64,000 nucleotides of DNA from Serratia symbiotica (lineage in GTDB: Bacteria > Pseudomonadota > Gammaproteobacteria > Enterobacterales > Enterobacteriaceae): assembly GCA_024160085.1 (NCBI GenBank), contig JAMDYG010000001.1, forward strand, positions 682,001 to 746,000. The letters are read 5' to 3'. Position 1 is the first letter of the stretch. Every line of letters starts with the position of its first letter. Positions 49,681 through 59,240 of this stretch are shown piece after piece. The translations under genes and the position numbers were made by a program. The notes beneath the pieces are model-generated. The model was given only the letters and a program-made list of their open reading frames with translations. It did no database searches and had not been told where the DNA came from.

Positions 49681-51990
49681 TTACATACTGGCTGCGTTAA
49701 TCAAATCCATATTCAGCCTGATTTTGTCCGCATCCTCTTTTATCTCCGCAGCAGAAGGGGATTGCACCTCACCGGCGAATACCTCAGAAGCTGAATGTCT
49801 CATCTCCGGCAGTAGCGTATCTATCAGGCCAACAAAGGCGATCTTCTCTTCATTATCCCGCAGATGTCTGGCTATAGACCAGGCTAAAAGCCCGCCCGAT
49901 GAATATAACCCCGCAAGATGGTAAGGCCCGTGTGGCTGAATGCTGCAGAGCATAGCTACGGCATACCTGACCACCTTTGCCAGAGTGAACCCTTTTTCCG
50001 TCAGGCCCGCCGGCCATGGCAAGGCGTAAATGGGGGACTCATTATCAATAAAACGGGCTAGTTCGTAGACATACAAATAATCACCAAAACCTGAAGGCAG
50101 CAATAATAAAGGTGCCTAGTAACCTTCAGTTCTGACTGCAATTGCCTTATCAGACGGGTATGCCGGTGCGCCATAAATGCACTTCGCCATATCCGTTAAT
50201 ACCGGCGCAGCAAACACCGCCTGCAGGCTCAGGGCCATACCCCGCGCGGCGCAGCCGGCTTACTAGCCTCACCGCCAGCAGTGAATGTCCGCCTAGCATA
50301 AAGAAGCTTTTGTAACGCCCCACCTGGCCGCGAGACCCAGCAGTGCGCACCACTTGTGCCGCCAGGTCGCCGCTGCGGTACATCCCCGCTCCTCCGGAGT
50401 CACACTGAACGGATCCCCCCGCCAGAAAGCGTTCGGCTGTCAGAGCCGGGCCAGTTCAGGTAACCACGTGCCACCTGCACACCGCTGATATATAGCTCGC
50501 CCACGGCCCCTACCGACACCGGGTCCCCCTGCGGATCTAGCAGATACATCCGTGTGTTGGCTAACGGTTTGCCGATAGCTCTTTCTTCACTGTGCAGCAG
50601 GTTGGCCGGCTCATAGCGTAATGCCGTTACACACACTGCGGTTTCGGTCGGGCCGTAGTTATTAAAGACCACCGCCATTTCTGCCACGCCCTACAGCAGG
50701 TCTGCCGACTGGGACTCACTGGCGAAGACAACGTATTGCAGTATGCTGAAGTCATACGTGTAGAGATGGCCGAACAGGGTCGGCGGGGAAGTTCACATGT
50801 GTCACCATGTACTGCCTGATAAAGCTGGCAAGGCGCTGTCTGTCCTGACGGATATCATCCGGCACGATGATCAGGTTACCACCATGGCCTAGTGCCATCA
50901 CGATCTCGGAAATACTCGTATCAAAACAGGCTGAAGCGAACTGCAGGACGCGGCTGTCTGTCGTCACGCTGAACTGCTCCCTCGTGCCTGGCAGAGATTG
51001 ACCACCTAACGGTGCTCCACCATCACCCCATTCGGCTGACTGGTAGATTCCGAGGTGTAAATTACATACGCCAGGTAATTTACTGACATCCCGATGCTTG
51101 CTGGTGTCAGATCCCCAGCGGGTAATTCCCCCGTCAGTAACGGCAAATCCTCCAGCAGGATCACAGGCACCGACGGGGTGTCCAGCACCTGCAGCCCGTG
51201 CGCGTCAGCCAGTAGCAGCGCCGGCACTACATCCCCGAGAATATAGTTCAGGCACTCACGTGAGTAACCCGGATCGAGCGGCACATAAGCGCCCCTGGCC
51301 TTTCATCCGGCACCACCTCCTGCCGCCCGCAGGTAGTGGCGCCAGGCGGTTGGCGCGGTCATTCAGGGACGCCCAGCGTGGCCACGGCCTGTACCGTGAC
51401 ACCCCCAGGGTCTCCGCCGTCGTCGTCAACCGACAGGATTACAGGGTAATGGGTTCGCCCCTGTTCATCCAACTACTGGGCATCCTCTATTTCAACGGTG
51501 GTCTCGTTACTCTGGCTATGGCGGTAGTTCAGCAAGGCATTGAACAGCAGGGCTTCTCCTCCCACGCCAGGGCACCGGAGCGCCAGCGATAGGGGGCATC
51601 TGCTGATGGGCCTATAATGCCTCTAGCCGCGTAAATACCTGGCGATCTGCCTCTTCTGTTCCAGTCTCTCACTAAGCTCCTGTGCGCCAGCAGTCCTGTG
51701 CCAAACATCACCTGCTCACAGTGGCTGCTGCGTGATAGCACCAGCTCCCAGCCCAGGTGACGGGGGCTTTCCAGACTGACCCCGAGGCACGCTGCCTGAC
51801 GATGTAACCGGGTATTCAGCTCCTGCCTGAGCATAAACCCCGATGCGTCATGATTAACTCTACTGGTGGGGTGGTGCTACTCTGGCAAAATGCCAGTACA
51901 GCCTCGGTAACACTACTCAGCATTTCACGGAAGAACTCTTCAGAATTACTTTCCGTATAACCATTAGTTCCTTCGTTCTTATCAATCATG
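49681..51990 (-). pseudogene. Collapsed nonribosomal peptide synthetase (C-A-T-TE)
   Basis: Minus-strand pieces follow domain order. A condensation-domain half comes first (EFFREMLSSV, RQELNTRLHRQAACLGVSLE, HCEQVMFGTGLLA). The adenylation core follows with a damaged A3 motif (YVIYTSESTSQPNGVMVEH), ACFDTSISEIVMALGHGGNL, and NNYGPTETAVCVTALRYEPA of the A5 region. Then come YLLDPQGDPVSVGAVGELYI and MYRSGDLA (A7). After a large deletion the carrier motif FFMLGGHSLLAVRLVSRLR appears, and a thioesterase follows (YALPWPAGL, LAGLYSSGGLLAW with its Ser, VGLIDTLLPEM) ending at 49681. Many frameshifts and stops separate the pieces. A single C-A-T-TE module is the layout of Serratia serrawettin W1 synthetase, but this could equally be the last module of a longer enzyme. 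The product is unknown. Confidence 0.8.
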
Positions 51991-52523
51991 AGACGGCTAC
52001 ATTGTTCGTGATATCTAAAAGTGGTGTGACTACGACGGGTTTACTGAGGGAGTAAGTAAAGTGTCACGTATATAAAGCAAGCTAACTGATACCCTCACCA
52101 TCAGGTGAGAGCAGGAACGGGTGAATAACTGAGGTTACGGTTAAAATAGGCCTGGTCACGGACGGTGTCATCATCGAGTACGCCACCTTCTGCATGATCC
52201 GCGCAAGAAAAAACCGGCCCCACCGCCCTATTACTGGGATGGTACAATGTCGACCTCATCGAGATGTGGCTAGAGGCCATCATATTGTCAAAGAACGGTA
52301 TGCATATCGATATTATGCCGGGGACGCTAACACATCCACAGCCCCAACTGTTTAAAGCCGATCATTATTTCATTCACTCCAGAGACAAGCCAAATACCCT
52401 ACAACAAAAGATGCTGGCCGAATAGTGGTCGTTAGGGCTGAATATCCGCGGTAGTATCTGACTGATTGAACAAATGTAACCTAGCATTGCAAGATGCTGA
52501 AAATTGAAAGGTGAGGAAAATAT
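51991..52523. other. Degenerate DNA with one unrecognised coding-like stretch
   Basis: No intact gene is visible. On the plus strand, about 52231-52470 stays open except for one amber (GWYNVDLIEMWLEAIILSKN, then KADHYFIHSRDKPNTLQQKM, stop, WSLGLNIRG). This looks like the end of a former gene. I do not recognise the family. GATACCCTCACC and GGTGAGAGCAGG near 52090 pair weakly. Confidence 0.3.
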
Positions 52524-53082
52524 GAATAAGACCCATGCCGGGTTCTGGCGGGCAATGTTGGAGCTTGGCATGAGCTTACTGCTAGTCTTGTTGACCCTCG
52601 AACAGTAACGGCGTGCTGGCTCTGTTCTTCACACCTACCGCCCGGCGTAAAAGTGCACTGTTGACTACGATGAGCAGCATCAGAATGGATGGCCTATGGA
52701 GTTATAGTGGCGTGTTGCATTACAGCGATCATGTCGGCCTACCATTATGGATGGTGTAGCACTGTGGATTGGCTTTGGCTGCTGATGGTATTGGCTGTTA
52801 AAGGTTATCTGGTTAAGTCTTGGCCGCTAGCGTTAGCTGGTGCCATTGTTAAGCCTTTCACCTGTGCCCTATTCTGGAAGTTAGAAATATTGTAGTCAGA
52901 CGTGCCGCCGGAAATCATGCTGTTAGTGATCCAGATTGGCTGGGCCATCTCTTTGCTAGCCGTGAGCTGTCCGCAATTGAAAAAATATTGCGGGGTGAAA
53001 TTAAATGATCTTTGCCATGACAAAAGAGAAACTGACAAAACACTACTAAAACGCGGCTTGTTTCACTCGGTGAAGCGTCTAT
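52524..53082 (+). pseudogene. Unidentified membrane protein remnants
   Basis: ATG 52532 follows GGTGAGGAAAAT and begins NKTHAGFWRAMLELGMSLLL before a TAA. Later hydrophobic pieces are readable in other frames (WLWLLMVLAVKGYLV, LALAGAIVKPF, EIMLLVIQIGWAISLLAVSC). The series suggests a former small membrane protein with about four helices, or two adjacent ones. I do not recognise the family, and the boundaries are approximate. Confidence 0.35.
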
Positions 53083-53121
53083 AATTGCTGCTAATCTGAA
53101 CCCCCCCTGTGAATCATTCCT

Positions 53122-53409
53122 ATGTTAAAAAAAGCGCTCATCATCATCACCGTCCCTGTCCTGTGCGCCTTTGGTTCTCTGAGTGGCGCATTCCTCGTCG
53201 GGTTAAACATCTATACCCGTTCCACCACGCCGCTAGAAGAAACTGACGCCACACCAACTCCAGTAGAAAACAAAACATTCAAGCCCCATGATCGTCCATT
53301 CAGTGCGGGCAGCACAAAGGCTTACTCCATTATGCCTTTGATAGAATATCATCCCCCTCTCCGTATGATCTGGTGTATAGTAAAATTCCGTTTTCACTCT
53401 GTTTGCTAA
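53122..53409 (+). pseudogene. N-terminal fragment of an unidentified exported or anchored protein
   Basis: From ATG 53122 a 95-codon frame begins MLKKALIIITVPVLCAFGS, a clear N-terminal membrane or signal segment, then a Thr/Pro-rich stretch (about residues 33-50). The last ~30 residues look random and the frame ends where sulfurtransferase homology begins in another frame. It could be a separate short gene fragment, or the exported N terminus of the following sulfurtransferase. Confidence 0.35.
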
Positions 53410-54189
53410 CGGCCATATTCCAAGAGCGGTGTATTTCGATATCAATAATATGGCGGACAAAAACACCGACCTACCCTATATGCTGCCAACAGTAGAGGCG
53501 TTCAGCAAAGCAGTGAGCAAACTGGGCATCAACGAACAGCAGCGCATCGTCTTTTATGACGATGGCGACTCGTTCTTGGCACCGCGCGGTTGGTAGACTT
53601 TCTGCCATTTCGGCGCACAGAATGTCTATGTACTAGACGGGGGTTGAGCGGCTGGCAGGCATTGGGCCAACCACTAGAAAGCTGATCTTGCACAGCCGAA
53701 ACCACAAACCTTCAACGCACGTTTCAACGCCGATGCGGTGGCGAATATGCAATAGGTGGAGCAAGCGTTGAACAGAGAGGTGCAAATTCTGGACGCCCGC
53801 GCGTTGCGCCGCGCTTCTATGCCGAAGCGCTAGAGTCACGCCCAGGTCTGCATTGCGATGATATTCCCAGCAGCATCAATATTCCTTACAGCGATCTGCT
53901 AGAAAATAGCTACTTCAAATCGCTAGCTGCACTCAAGCAAACCTTTAGCGAGAAAGGGGTAGAAATCCAGTGCTCGATCATCACCACTTGTGTCTCTGGC
54001 GTAACGGCGGTAGTGCTAGCGTTCGGCCTACTGCCGCTCGGTGCTCCTTTGATCAAACTGTATGACAGATCCTGGACAGAATGGGGGGGCACTCATCGGC
54101 AAGCAACCGATCACATAGAAGTCACTCCAGCGCAGCAGGTAAGCCTGCCAACGGTTCGCCTTAAAGCGTTCCGTCAGAGCTGCTGCTAA
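53400..54189 (+). pseudogene. Thiosulfate/3-mercaptopyruvate sulfurtransferase remnant (SseA-like)
   Basis: Readable pieces follow SseA-type tandem rhodanese proteins: ANGHIPRAVYFDINNMADKN, LPYMLPTVEAFSKAVSKLG, FYDDGDSFLAPRGW then an amber, VYVLDGG, RFYAEALESRPGLH, SINIPYSDLL, TTCVSGVTAVVLAFGL (containing the catalytic Cys) and IKLYDRSWTEWGG. At least three frameshifts and stops break it. E. coli SseA lacks a membrane segment, so the identity of the N-terminal part is open. Confidence 0.7.
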
Positions 54190-54195
54190 CAAAGG

Positions 54196-54464
54196 TTAAC
54201 GCTTGTCACGTTGTTGCATCAGCACTATTAACACCGGCGTATTGGATAGCATATACACCAACGCGCCTAACTGAATCGCCAGCGGGTTTTCTTTGGCATG
54301 CCAGGCCATAAACCAGTCACCAGCGACCACCATAAAACCGAGGCCCCACACTACAATCGCACACAGTGCCCACCCAGCATCGACCAGGCTTTACCTTTGG
54401 CGAACATCTCGTAGGAGTGGCTCAAATGTTTCACCATCAGCATAACACCCACCTCTGCAACCAT
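54196..54464 (-). pseudogene. Unidentified two-helix membrane protein remnant
   Basis: The minus strand from ATG 54464 reads VAEVGVMLMVKHLSHSYEMF, shifts frame, then continues WALCAIVVWGLGFMVVAGDW and MAWHAKENPLAIQLGALVYM, ending VLIVLMQQRDKR and TAA at 54196. Two strongly hydrophobic segments are visible. The late part is well preserved, so decay seems recent. I do not recognise the family. Confidence 0.45.
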
Positions 54465-54477
54465 CCCAGCCAGCGAT

Positions 54478-55004
54478 TACAACACGGTGAATTGCTCCTT
54501 GCATCGCTGTCGCTGGTGAATTACGCGCCATGAACGCGCTACGCCAAACCTCTTTAAGGAAATAGCGTAACATCTGATCGCCACACGGGCGATAGTTTTT
54601 AGTGCCTGCTTTACGGAACAGCGCGCTCAGCTCCGACTTAGAGATGAGAAAATCCACAGCGCTAAAGATCTGGTGCAGATCGTCGGTATCTTTTAGCTCG
54701 AACGCCACATGCAGCTTTTTTAACACCAGATTATTGGTAATCTGCAGTTCAATCTCCGGTGCTGGCAAGGTATCGTCTTTGCCACGCTTAAAAAATACCA
54801 GGCCATTCAGGAACTGCACCATCACCTCGTCTGGACACTTTGCAAAGCCCGGTTCGCCTTCTTTAAGGACGTAAGTGGCCATTGCTGAGATCTCGACATC
54901 AACATTATCCAACTTGATAATCTCAACCATTTTCGCATCACTATTTTCGCATCATTAATACTCAGCATGTAGCGCACGCTGCGCAGCACATCGTTGTTGA
55001 TTAT
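54478..55004 (-). pseudogene. yehS: yehS (DUF1456) remnant with 14-base duplication
   Basis: The minus strand reads INNDVLRSVRYMLSINDAK, then in another frame MVEIIKLDNVDVEIS, EGEPGFAKCPDEVMVQFLNG, VFFKRGKDDTLPAPE, NNLVLKKLHVAFELKDTDDL and RPCGDQMLRYFLK. This matches YehS, which has two DUF1456 repeats and unknown function. The break is a near-perfect 14-base tandem duplication (54930-54943 and 54944-54957). The start codon position reads ATA. The last ~20 residues also diverge by frameshift. Confidence 0.78.
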
Positions 55005-55330
55005 AGAAGCCTTATACTTTTTATAATTGGAACTATATTGGGGTTCATTTCGTTGCCGCCTAGCTGTAATTGGGTCATTAGCCAAATGGAGCAGCAAAAA
55101 ACGGGGCGAGACAAATAATCCTTTGCGGCAGTATAGGGCTCGATGAGGGGTTTCTCAATCAATTTGGCTTCTTGGCTGATGTTAATATCTTGTTGTTATT
55201 TATTGTCTATTCATGGCACGATTGTGTCGTTTATTTAAAGGTGGTCAATCCCTGCTGATTTATAAACATTGGGCGCACGGCTACGTGACCCGCGCTGTTA
55301 TATCATCGTAGATAAATAACATTACAATAA
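55005..55330. other. Gene-free, AT-rich region between yehS and the CsgG-like operon
   Basis: About 325 bases with no supported gene between two divergently oriented dead loci. It probably contained both promoters. Nothing else is recognised. Confidence 0.45.
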
Positions 55331-55998
55331 AAAAAATCACTCATTGTCTGTTCCATAGCCATTTCTATCAGCCTGCTGGCAGGCTGTGCCACCGAATCCT
55401 CCCGTTCTCTAGAAATACCGAAAGTCGCCCCTTACCAGACCAACTACCAAGGCCAGCGCAGCCCAATCGCTGTTGGCAAATTCGATAACCGTTCCAGTTA
55501 TATGAATAGCATCTTCTCCGATGGCGTTGATCGTCTGGGAAATCAGTCTAAAACCATCCTGATCACCCACTTGCAGCAGACAGGCCGTTTCAATGTGTCG
55601 GATCTTGCCAACATGGAAGAGTTGAAAACCGAGGCCAGCATTAAAGATAAAGCACAAACGCTGAAAGGGGCCAACTTTGTGATCGCTGGCGATGTGACCG
55701 AGTTTAGCCGTAAAGAAGTGGGCGATCAGCAATTGTGGGGCATCTTGAGACGTGGCAAATCGCCAAGTGGTATGCTAAAATTAACCTGAACGTGGTCAAC
55801 GTGCAAACGTCTGAGGTCGTTTACTCCTTACAGGGTAGAGGGGAATACGTATTGTCTAACCGTGAAGTCATCGGTTTCGGCGGTACCGCTAGCTATGATT
55901 CCACCCTCAACGGTAAAGTATTGTATTTGGCAGTGCGTGAAGCTGTTAACAATCTGGTCGCTGGAATCGAAAGTGGCGCATGGCACCCTGCTAACTAA
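55331..55998 (+). pseudogene. CsgG-family outer-membrane lipoprotein, frameshifted
   Basis: The frame begins KKSLIVCSIAISISLLAGCA, a lipoprotein signal with lipobox, but the start codon is lost in a run of eight A (TAAAAAAAA instead of an ATGAAAA type start). The CsgG/Curli-assembly-like domain follows (RSPIAVGKFDNRSSYMNSIF, ILITHLQQTGRFNVSDLANM, GANFVIAGDVTEFSRKEVGD). A frameshift near 55760 leads to INLNVVNVQTSEVVYSLQG and NREVIGFGGTASYDSTLNGK, ending AGIESGAWHPAN. It is the first gene of a three-gene cluster, CsgG-DUF4810-DUF799, found in many proteobacteria. Confidence 0.78.
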
Positions 55999-56016
55999 CG
56001 GAATTGAGGCAAAAAT

Positions 56017-56371
56017 ATGATAACTAAAAATAGCTAGGGTGTTATGCACAGCGGCCCTGCTAGCTGGCTGCGCAGCACCGAAAACTCTGTACAACTGGGA
56101 TGGCTACCAAACGTCAATCTATCAATATTATCAACATGACGGACTCATACCTGAATAACAGATCATGACGCTGAAGGAAATCGTTGAAAAATAACTGGCT
56201 AGAGATAAAGCCGTGACGCCAGGGCTGCATGCATAACTCGGGTTGCTGTACAGCAAGACCGGCAATAACGGGCAAGTACTGGCTGAATTCAATACCGAAA
56301 AAACGCTGTTTCCAGAATCAGCACCGTTTATGAATTTCCTAATGGCCAAAAATAAATGGAGTTTCCAATGA
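56017..56371 (+). pseudogene. DUF4810 lipoprotein remnant
   Basis: After an ATG and a very early stop, a second frame gives LAGCAAPKTLYNWDGYQTSI and YQYYQHDGLIPE, then three in-frame TAA codons spread through QIMTLKEIVEK, LARDKAVTPGLHA and LGLLYSKTGNNGQ. It ends NFLMAKNKWSFQ and TGA. The lipobox and the YNWDGYQ motif fit DUF4810 lipoproteins, always next to CsgG-like and DUF799 genes. Its stop overlaps the next start as ATGA. Confidence 0.72.
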
Positions 56372-57034
56372 AACGCGCATTAGCTTTCTTCAGCGTTGTT
56401 GTTGCCCTGCTGCCGAGCGTCTGCGCTAAAAACACACCTTATGATTACGCAGCGTTCCATCAGAGCAAGCCGAAATTGGTACTGGTGCTGCCCCCAGTCA
56501 ATCAGTAGCCGGATGTTAAGGCCAACAACCATAGCGTGCTTGCCAGCACCACACTGCCGCTAGCGGAAACTGGCTACTATGTGCTGCCTGTTGCTGTGGT
56601 GGAAGAAAACTTCCAGCAAAACGGCTTGACCAACGCCAATGATATTCGCGCCGTTCGCCTCCAAAAGCCGCATACGATTTTTGGCGCTGATGCCGTGTTG
56701 TATCTAGATGTCAACACAATACGGCACTAGTTATAGAGTAATTAATAGCGAAACGCGGGTTACCGTCAACGCCCGGTTAGTCAATCTGCGTAACGGTAAA
56801 CAGCTTTGGTCCGGAGCTGCCACTGCATCCAGCAACGAAAACAGCAATAACTCCAGCAGCGGTCTGCTAAGCATGGTGATCAACGCCGCCATTGCACAAA
56901 TCGCCGATACTATCAGCGATAAAGGCTTCGATATTGATGCTATCGCAAATACCAGGCTGTTGTCAGCAGCTACCGGCCAGAACGGCAACATTCTCTATGG
57001 CCCGCGTTCACCGCAGTACGCCAGCCGGCGTTAA
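56368..57034 (+). pseudogene. DUF799 (GNA1162-like) lipoprotein remnant
   Basis: ATG 56368 starts KRALAFFSVVVALLPSVCAK, then DYAAFHQSKPKLVLVLPPVN. An amber at 56506-56508 is followed by LASTTLPLAETGYYVLPVAV and FGADAVLYLDVNT. A frameshift near 56715 leads to YGTSYRVINSETRVTVNARL, LWSGAATASSN and the end SPQYASRR. This covers a whole GNA1162-type protein with only two lesions. The family forms outer-membrane-associated complexes with the CsgG-like partner; its role is not established. Confidence 0.75.
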
Positions 57035-57173
57035 CCCCCTCCCTGGGTGACCGTAAGCGGCCACCCGCATTGAGTTTCCTCTATTGACAATACTTTTGCC
57101 TTTATGAACTAATATTACGCCATCAAACTGTGCAAACCATTCACAGCGGGGCCTAAATAGGGTAAAAGGCTGT

Positions 57174-58025
57174 ATGAAAATTCCAAAACGACTCCAGCCA
57201 TTAGTAGATGATGGCTTAATCGACGATGTTATCCGCCGCTTAAAAAGTGGCAAAGAAGCCGATGTATTTATTGTACGCTGTGGCAAAGAGATCCGCTGTG
57301 CCAAAGTATATAAAGAAGCAGAAAAACGCAATTTTAAGCAGGCCGTTCACTATCAGGAAGGGCGAAAGGTGCGCAATAGCCGTAATGCACGCGCCATGAG
57401 AAAAGGCTCCAAATTTGGCCGCCAGCAACAAGAAAAAACCTGGCAGCAGACTGAAATGGAGGCGTTGTGCCTGCTGGCCAAGGCCGGAGTGCGCGTACCG
57501 CAGCCGGATATCTGTCTGGATGGCGTGCTGGTGATGGAACTGATCACCGACGAAGAAGGACGGGTGGCACCACGGCTGAGTGATGTCACCCTGACACCGG
57601 AACAAGCGCGAAACGACCACGCGCTGATGATGAACTACGCAGTGTGCATGCTGTGCGCTGGGTTAGTGCACGGTGACCTATCAGAATTTAACGTATTGAT
57701 GGACAAGAATGGGCCGGTGATTATCGATCTGCCGCAGGTGGTGGACGCCGCCGCCAACAACCACGCCAAAAGCATGTTCGAGCGCGACATTAACAATATG
57801 TCACGGCATTATGGTCAGTATGCGCCGGAACTGCTCAGCAGTAAGTATGCACAGGAAATCTGGGCACTGTATCAGGAAGGCAATTTGACGCAAGAGAGCA
57901 TACTCAGCGGCAAGTTTATCAAGAGCAACACCCGCGCCGACATAGGCTCAGTGTTGTCAGAGATCCACCTTGCCAGCGAAGAGCACCGGTGCCAACTACT
58001 GATGACACGCAACCAAAAGGATTGA
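57174..58025 (+). CDS. RIO1-type serine/threonine protein kinase
   Basis: The 283-residue frame is fully open, unlike everything around it. Kinase features are present: the nucleotide-binding strand SGKEADVFIVR (residues 25-35), the Lys in CAKVYK (44), the catalytic loop HGDLSEFNVLM (166-176) with Asp168, and the metal-binding strand IIDLPQ (183-188), which replaces the DFG motif as in RIO kinases. The start MKIPKRLQPLVDDGLIDDVI matches the bacterial RIO1 family (PA4780-like). Bacterial substrates are unknown to me. It may be transcribed alone; dead genes flank it on both sides. Confidence 0.9.
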   Translation: MKIPKRLQPLVDDGLIDDVIRRLKSGKEADVFIVRCGKEIRCAKVYKEAEKRNFKQAVHYQEGRKVRNSRNARAMRKGSKFGRQQQEKTWQQTEMEALCLLAKAGVRVPQPDICLDGVLVMELITDEEGRVAPRLSDVTLTPEQARNDHALMMNYAVCMLCAGLVHGDLSEFNVLMDKNGPVIIDLPQVVDAAANNHAKSMFERDINNMSRHYGQYAPELLSSKYAQEIWALYQEGNLTQESILSGKFIKSNTRADIGSVLSEIHLASEEHRCQLLMTRNQKD

Positions 58026-58276
58026 GGCAATGGCAGGTTAGCGCCGCTGGCGGCCATTTAAACGCCTAGCCTAGCAAGAAGGGGCGGGCCGAGAGTATTG
58101 GTGCACCATCGCGTTCAAATGGCCTCATCCCTTCCTTAGGGTCGTTCCTCAAAAGCCGATATTGTGTCGGGCTTGAGCAATAGACCCCGCCCCTCCACCT
58201 TGATTACCAGCTTTTGGGCCTGCGGCCCTACTCCAGTCAACTGACCGGGTAGGCGAACCGAGGAGACTCCCATCGA
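58026..58276. other. RIO kinase-cdh gap
   Basis: This 251-base stretch lies between convergent genes. On the minus strand, directly after cdh, an ATG opens about 40 codons (MGVSSVRLPGQLTGVGPQ, KLVIKVEGRGLLLKPD) before a stop. This may be the start of a lost gene, which I cannot identify. GGGGCGGG and CCCGCCCC (58081 and 58187 areas) can pair across the region. Confidence 0.35.
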
Positions 58277-59050
58277 TCACTGTCTGCCTATCTCGCACTG
58301 AAAGTCCAGAATCAAGACGGCAGAGCCTGTATTCTGCTTGGCCTGATCCAAGCGGTTAGCTAATAAAAGCATCTCGCCTTTCGGGGTCACCGCCAGCGCC
58401 AGCCCATAATTGGCCACGCTATCACCCTGCTCAACGGCATACTGCTGCAACAGTTTGAAAGGATCTTCTTTGATCAAATCGGTGCCGACCAGCTTTCTGG
58501 CTAGGTAGTGATCTCCAGCCAATTTTTCAGACAACGGCTGCCAATTTTGGCCTATTTTGTCCGCGAGCTTGCCCAGTATGTTATAAACATCCTGACGCAA
58601 GCAGGCAATGTGAATGTGTAATTGATTCTGAGAACGACCATATTGCGAATTTATTGCCAACGATATCAGTGGACCTTTTAGCGGTTTACCAAATTCAGTG
58701 GATATATAGCTACGGTTTTCCCAAGCCAGATAAAAATACGGCGGTGCTTTTTCTGTTTGCAGATCTTGGCTCTCAATGCCGCTTACTTTATCTGTTGGTA
58801 TCAGCAAATCATGATAAGGCCCATTACGGTCTTTAAACAATATATAACGCTCGTCCAGATCGACCTTCAAACAAGGCGCTGGATCATTATTCTGCTGCTG
58901 GTTGGGTATACACTGCTGGCTGATGGTGTGCCATAGCGCATCCGAATACGTAACCGAATCCGAGTTGTTGCGCCCGTTCCAAAACCACAGCACAGCCGCC
59001 AATACCAAAATAATAAACAAAGCAATTAATATCTTGGAATATTTTTTCAT
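58277..59050 (-). CDS. cdh: CDP-diacylglycerol pyrophosphatase
   Basis: Cdh hydrolyses CDP-diacylglycerol to phosphatidate and CMP at the inner membrane, running the CdsA step backwards. The 257-residue product has an N-terminal anchor (ILIALFIILVLAAVLWFW, about residues 7-24), the segment CIPNQQQNNDPAPC, and the HIT-like catalytic motif QLHIHIAC at residues 143-150 with two His. The C terminus DFQCEI matches E. coli. It is intact within a decayed region. In E. coli its neighbour is tpiA, which is not here. Confidence 0.9.
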   Translation of the reverse strand: MKKYSKILIALFIILVLAAVLWFWNGRNNSDSVTYSDALWHTISQQCIPNQQQNNDPAPCLKVDLDERYILFKDRNGPYHDLLIPTDKVSGIESQDLQTEKAPPYFYLAWENRSYISTEFGKPLKGPLISLAINSQYGRSQNQLHIHIACLRQDVYNILGKLADKIGQNWQPLSEKLAGDHYLARKLVGTDLIKEDPFKLLQQYAVEQGDSVANYGLALAVTPKGEMLLLANRLDQAKQNTGSAVLILDFQCEIGRQ

Positions 59051-59202
59051 TATAACCCCCTATTTTATAAAACTGCCGATAATACACCCAATCTAAGATA
59101 AACATATTATTCATTTCGTCATAAATCAAACTAATCTGTCGTTAAAATAGTTAAAAAACAAATCCTATGTAATTTAAGGGAAATTATTTCCATTTATTTA
59201 GA

Positions 59203-59240
59203 GCCTATCCCAATAGGCGTATATTGTTGCAGCCAGCTTG
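59203..59240 (-). repeat. Truncated copy of the MITE-like repeat
   Basis: GAGCCTATCCCAATAGGCG followed by TATATTGTTGCAGCCAGCTT matches one end of the element at 60749 and, on the other strand, the right end of the copy at 13876-14009. After ~40 bases the sequence changes into yohD codons whose N terminus is missing, so the element end marks the breakpoint. Confidence 0.6.

Noticed and set aside
51098-51592. 164-codon plus-strand frame opposite the NRPS remnant
   Set aside because: It is antisense to recognisable adenylation and condensation motifs; the high-GC ancestral sequence leaves frames open.
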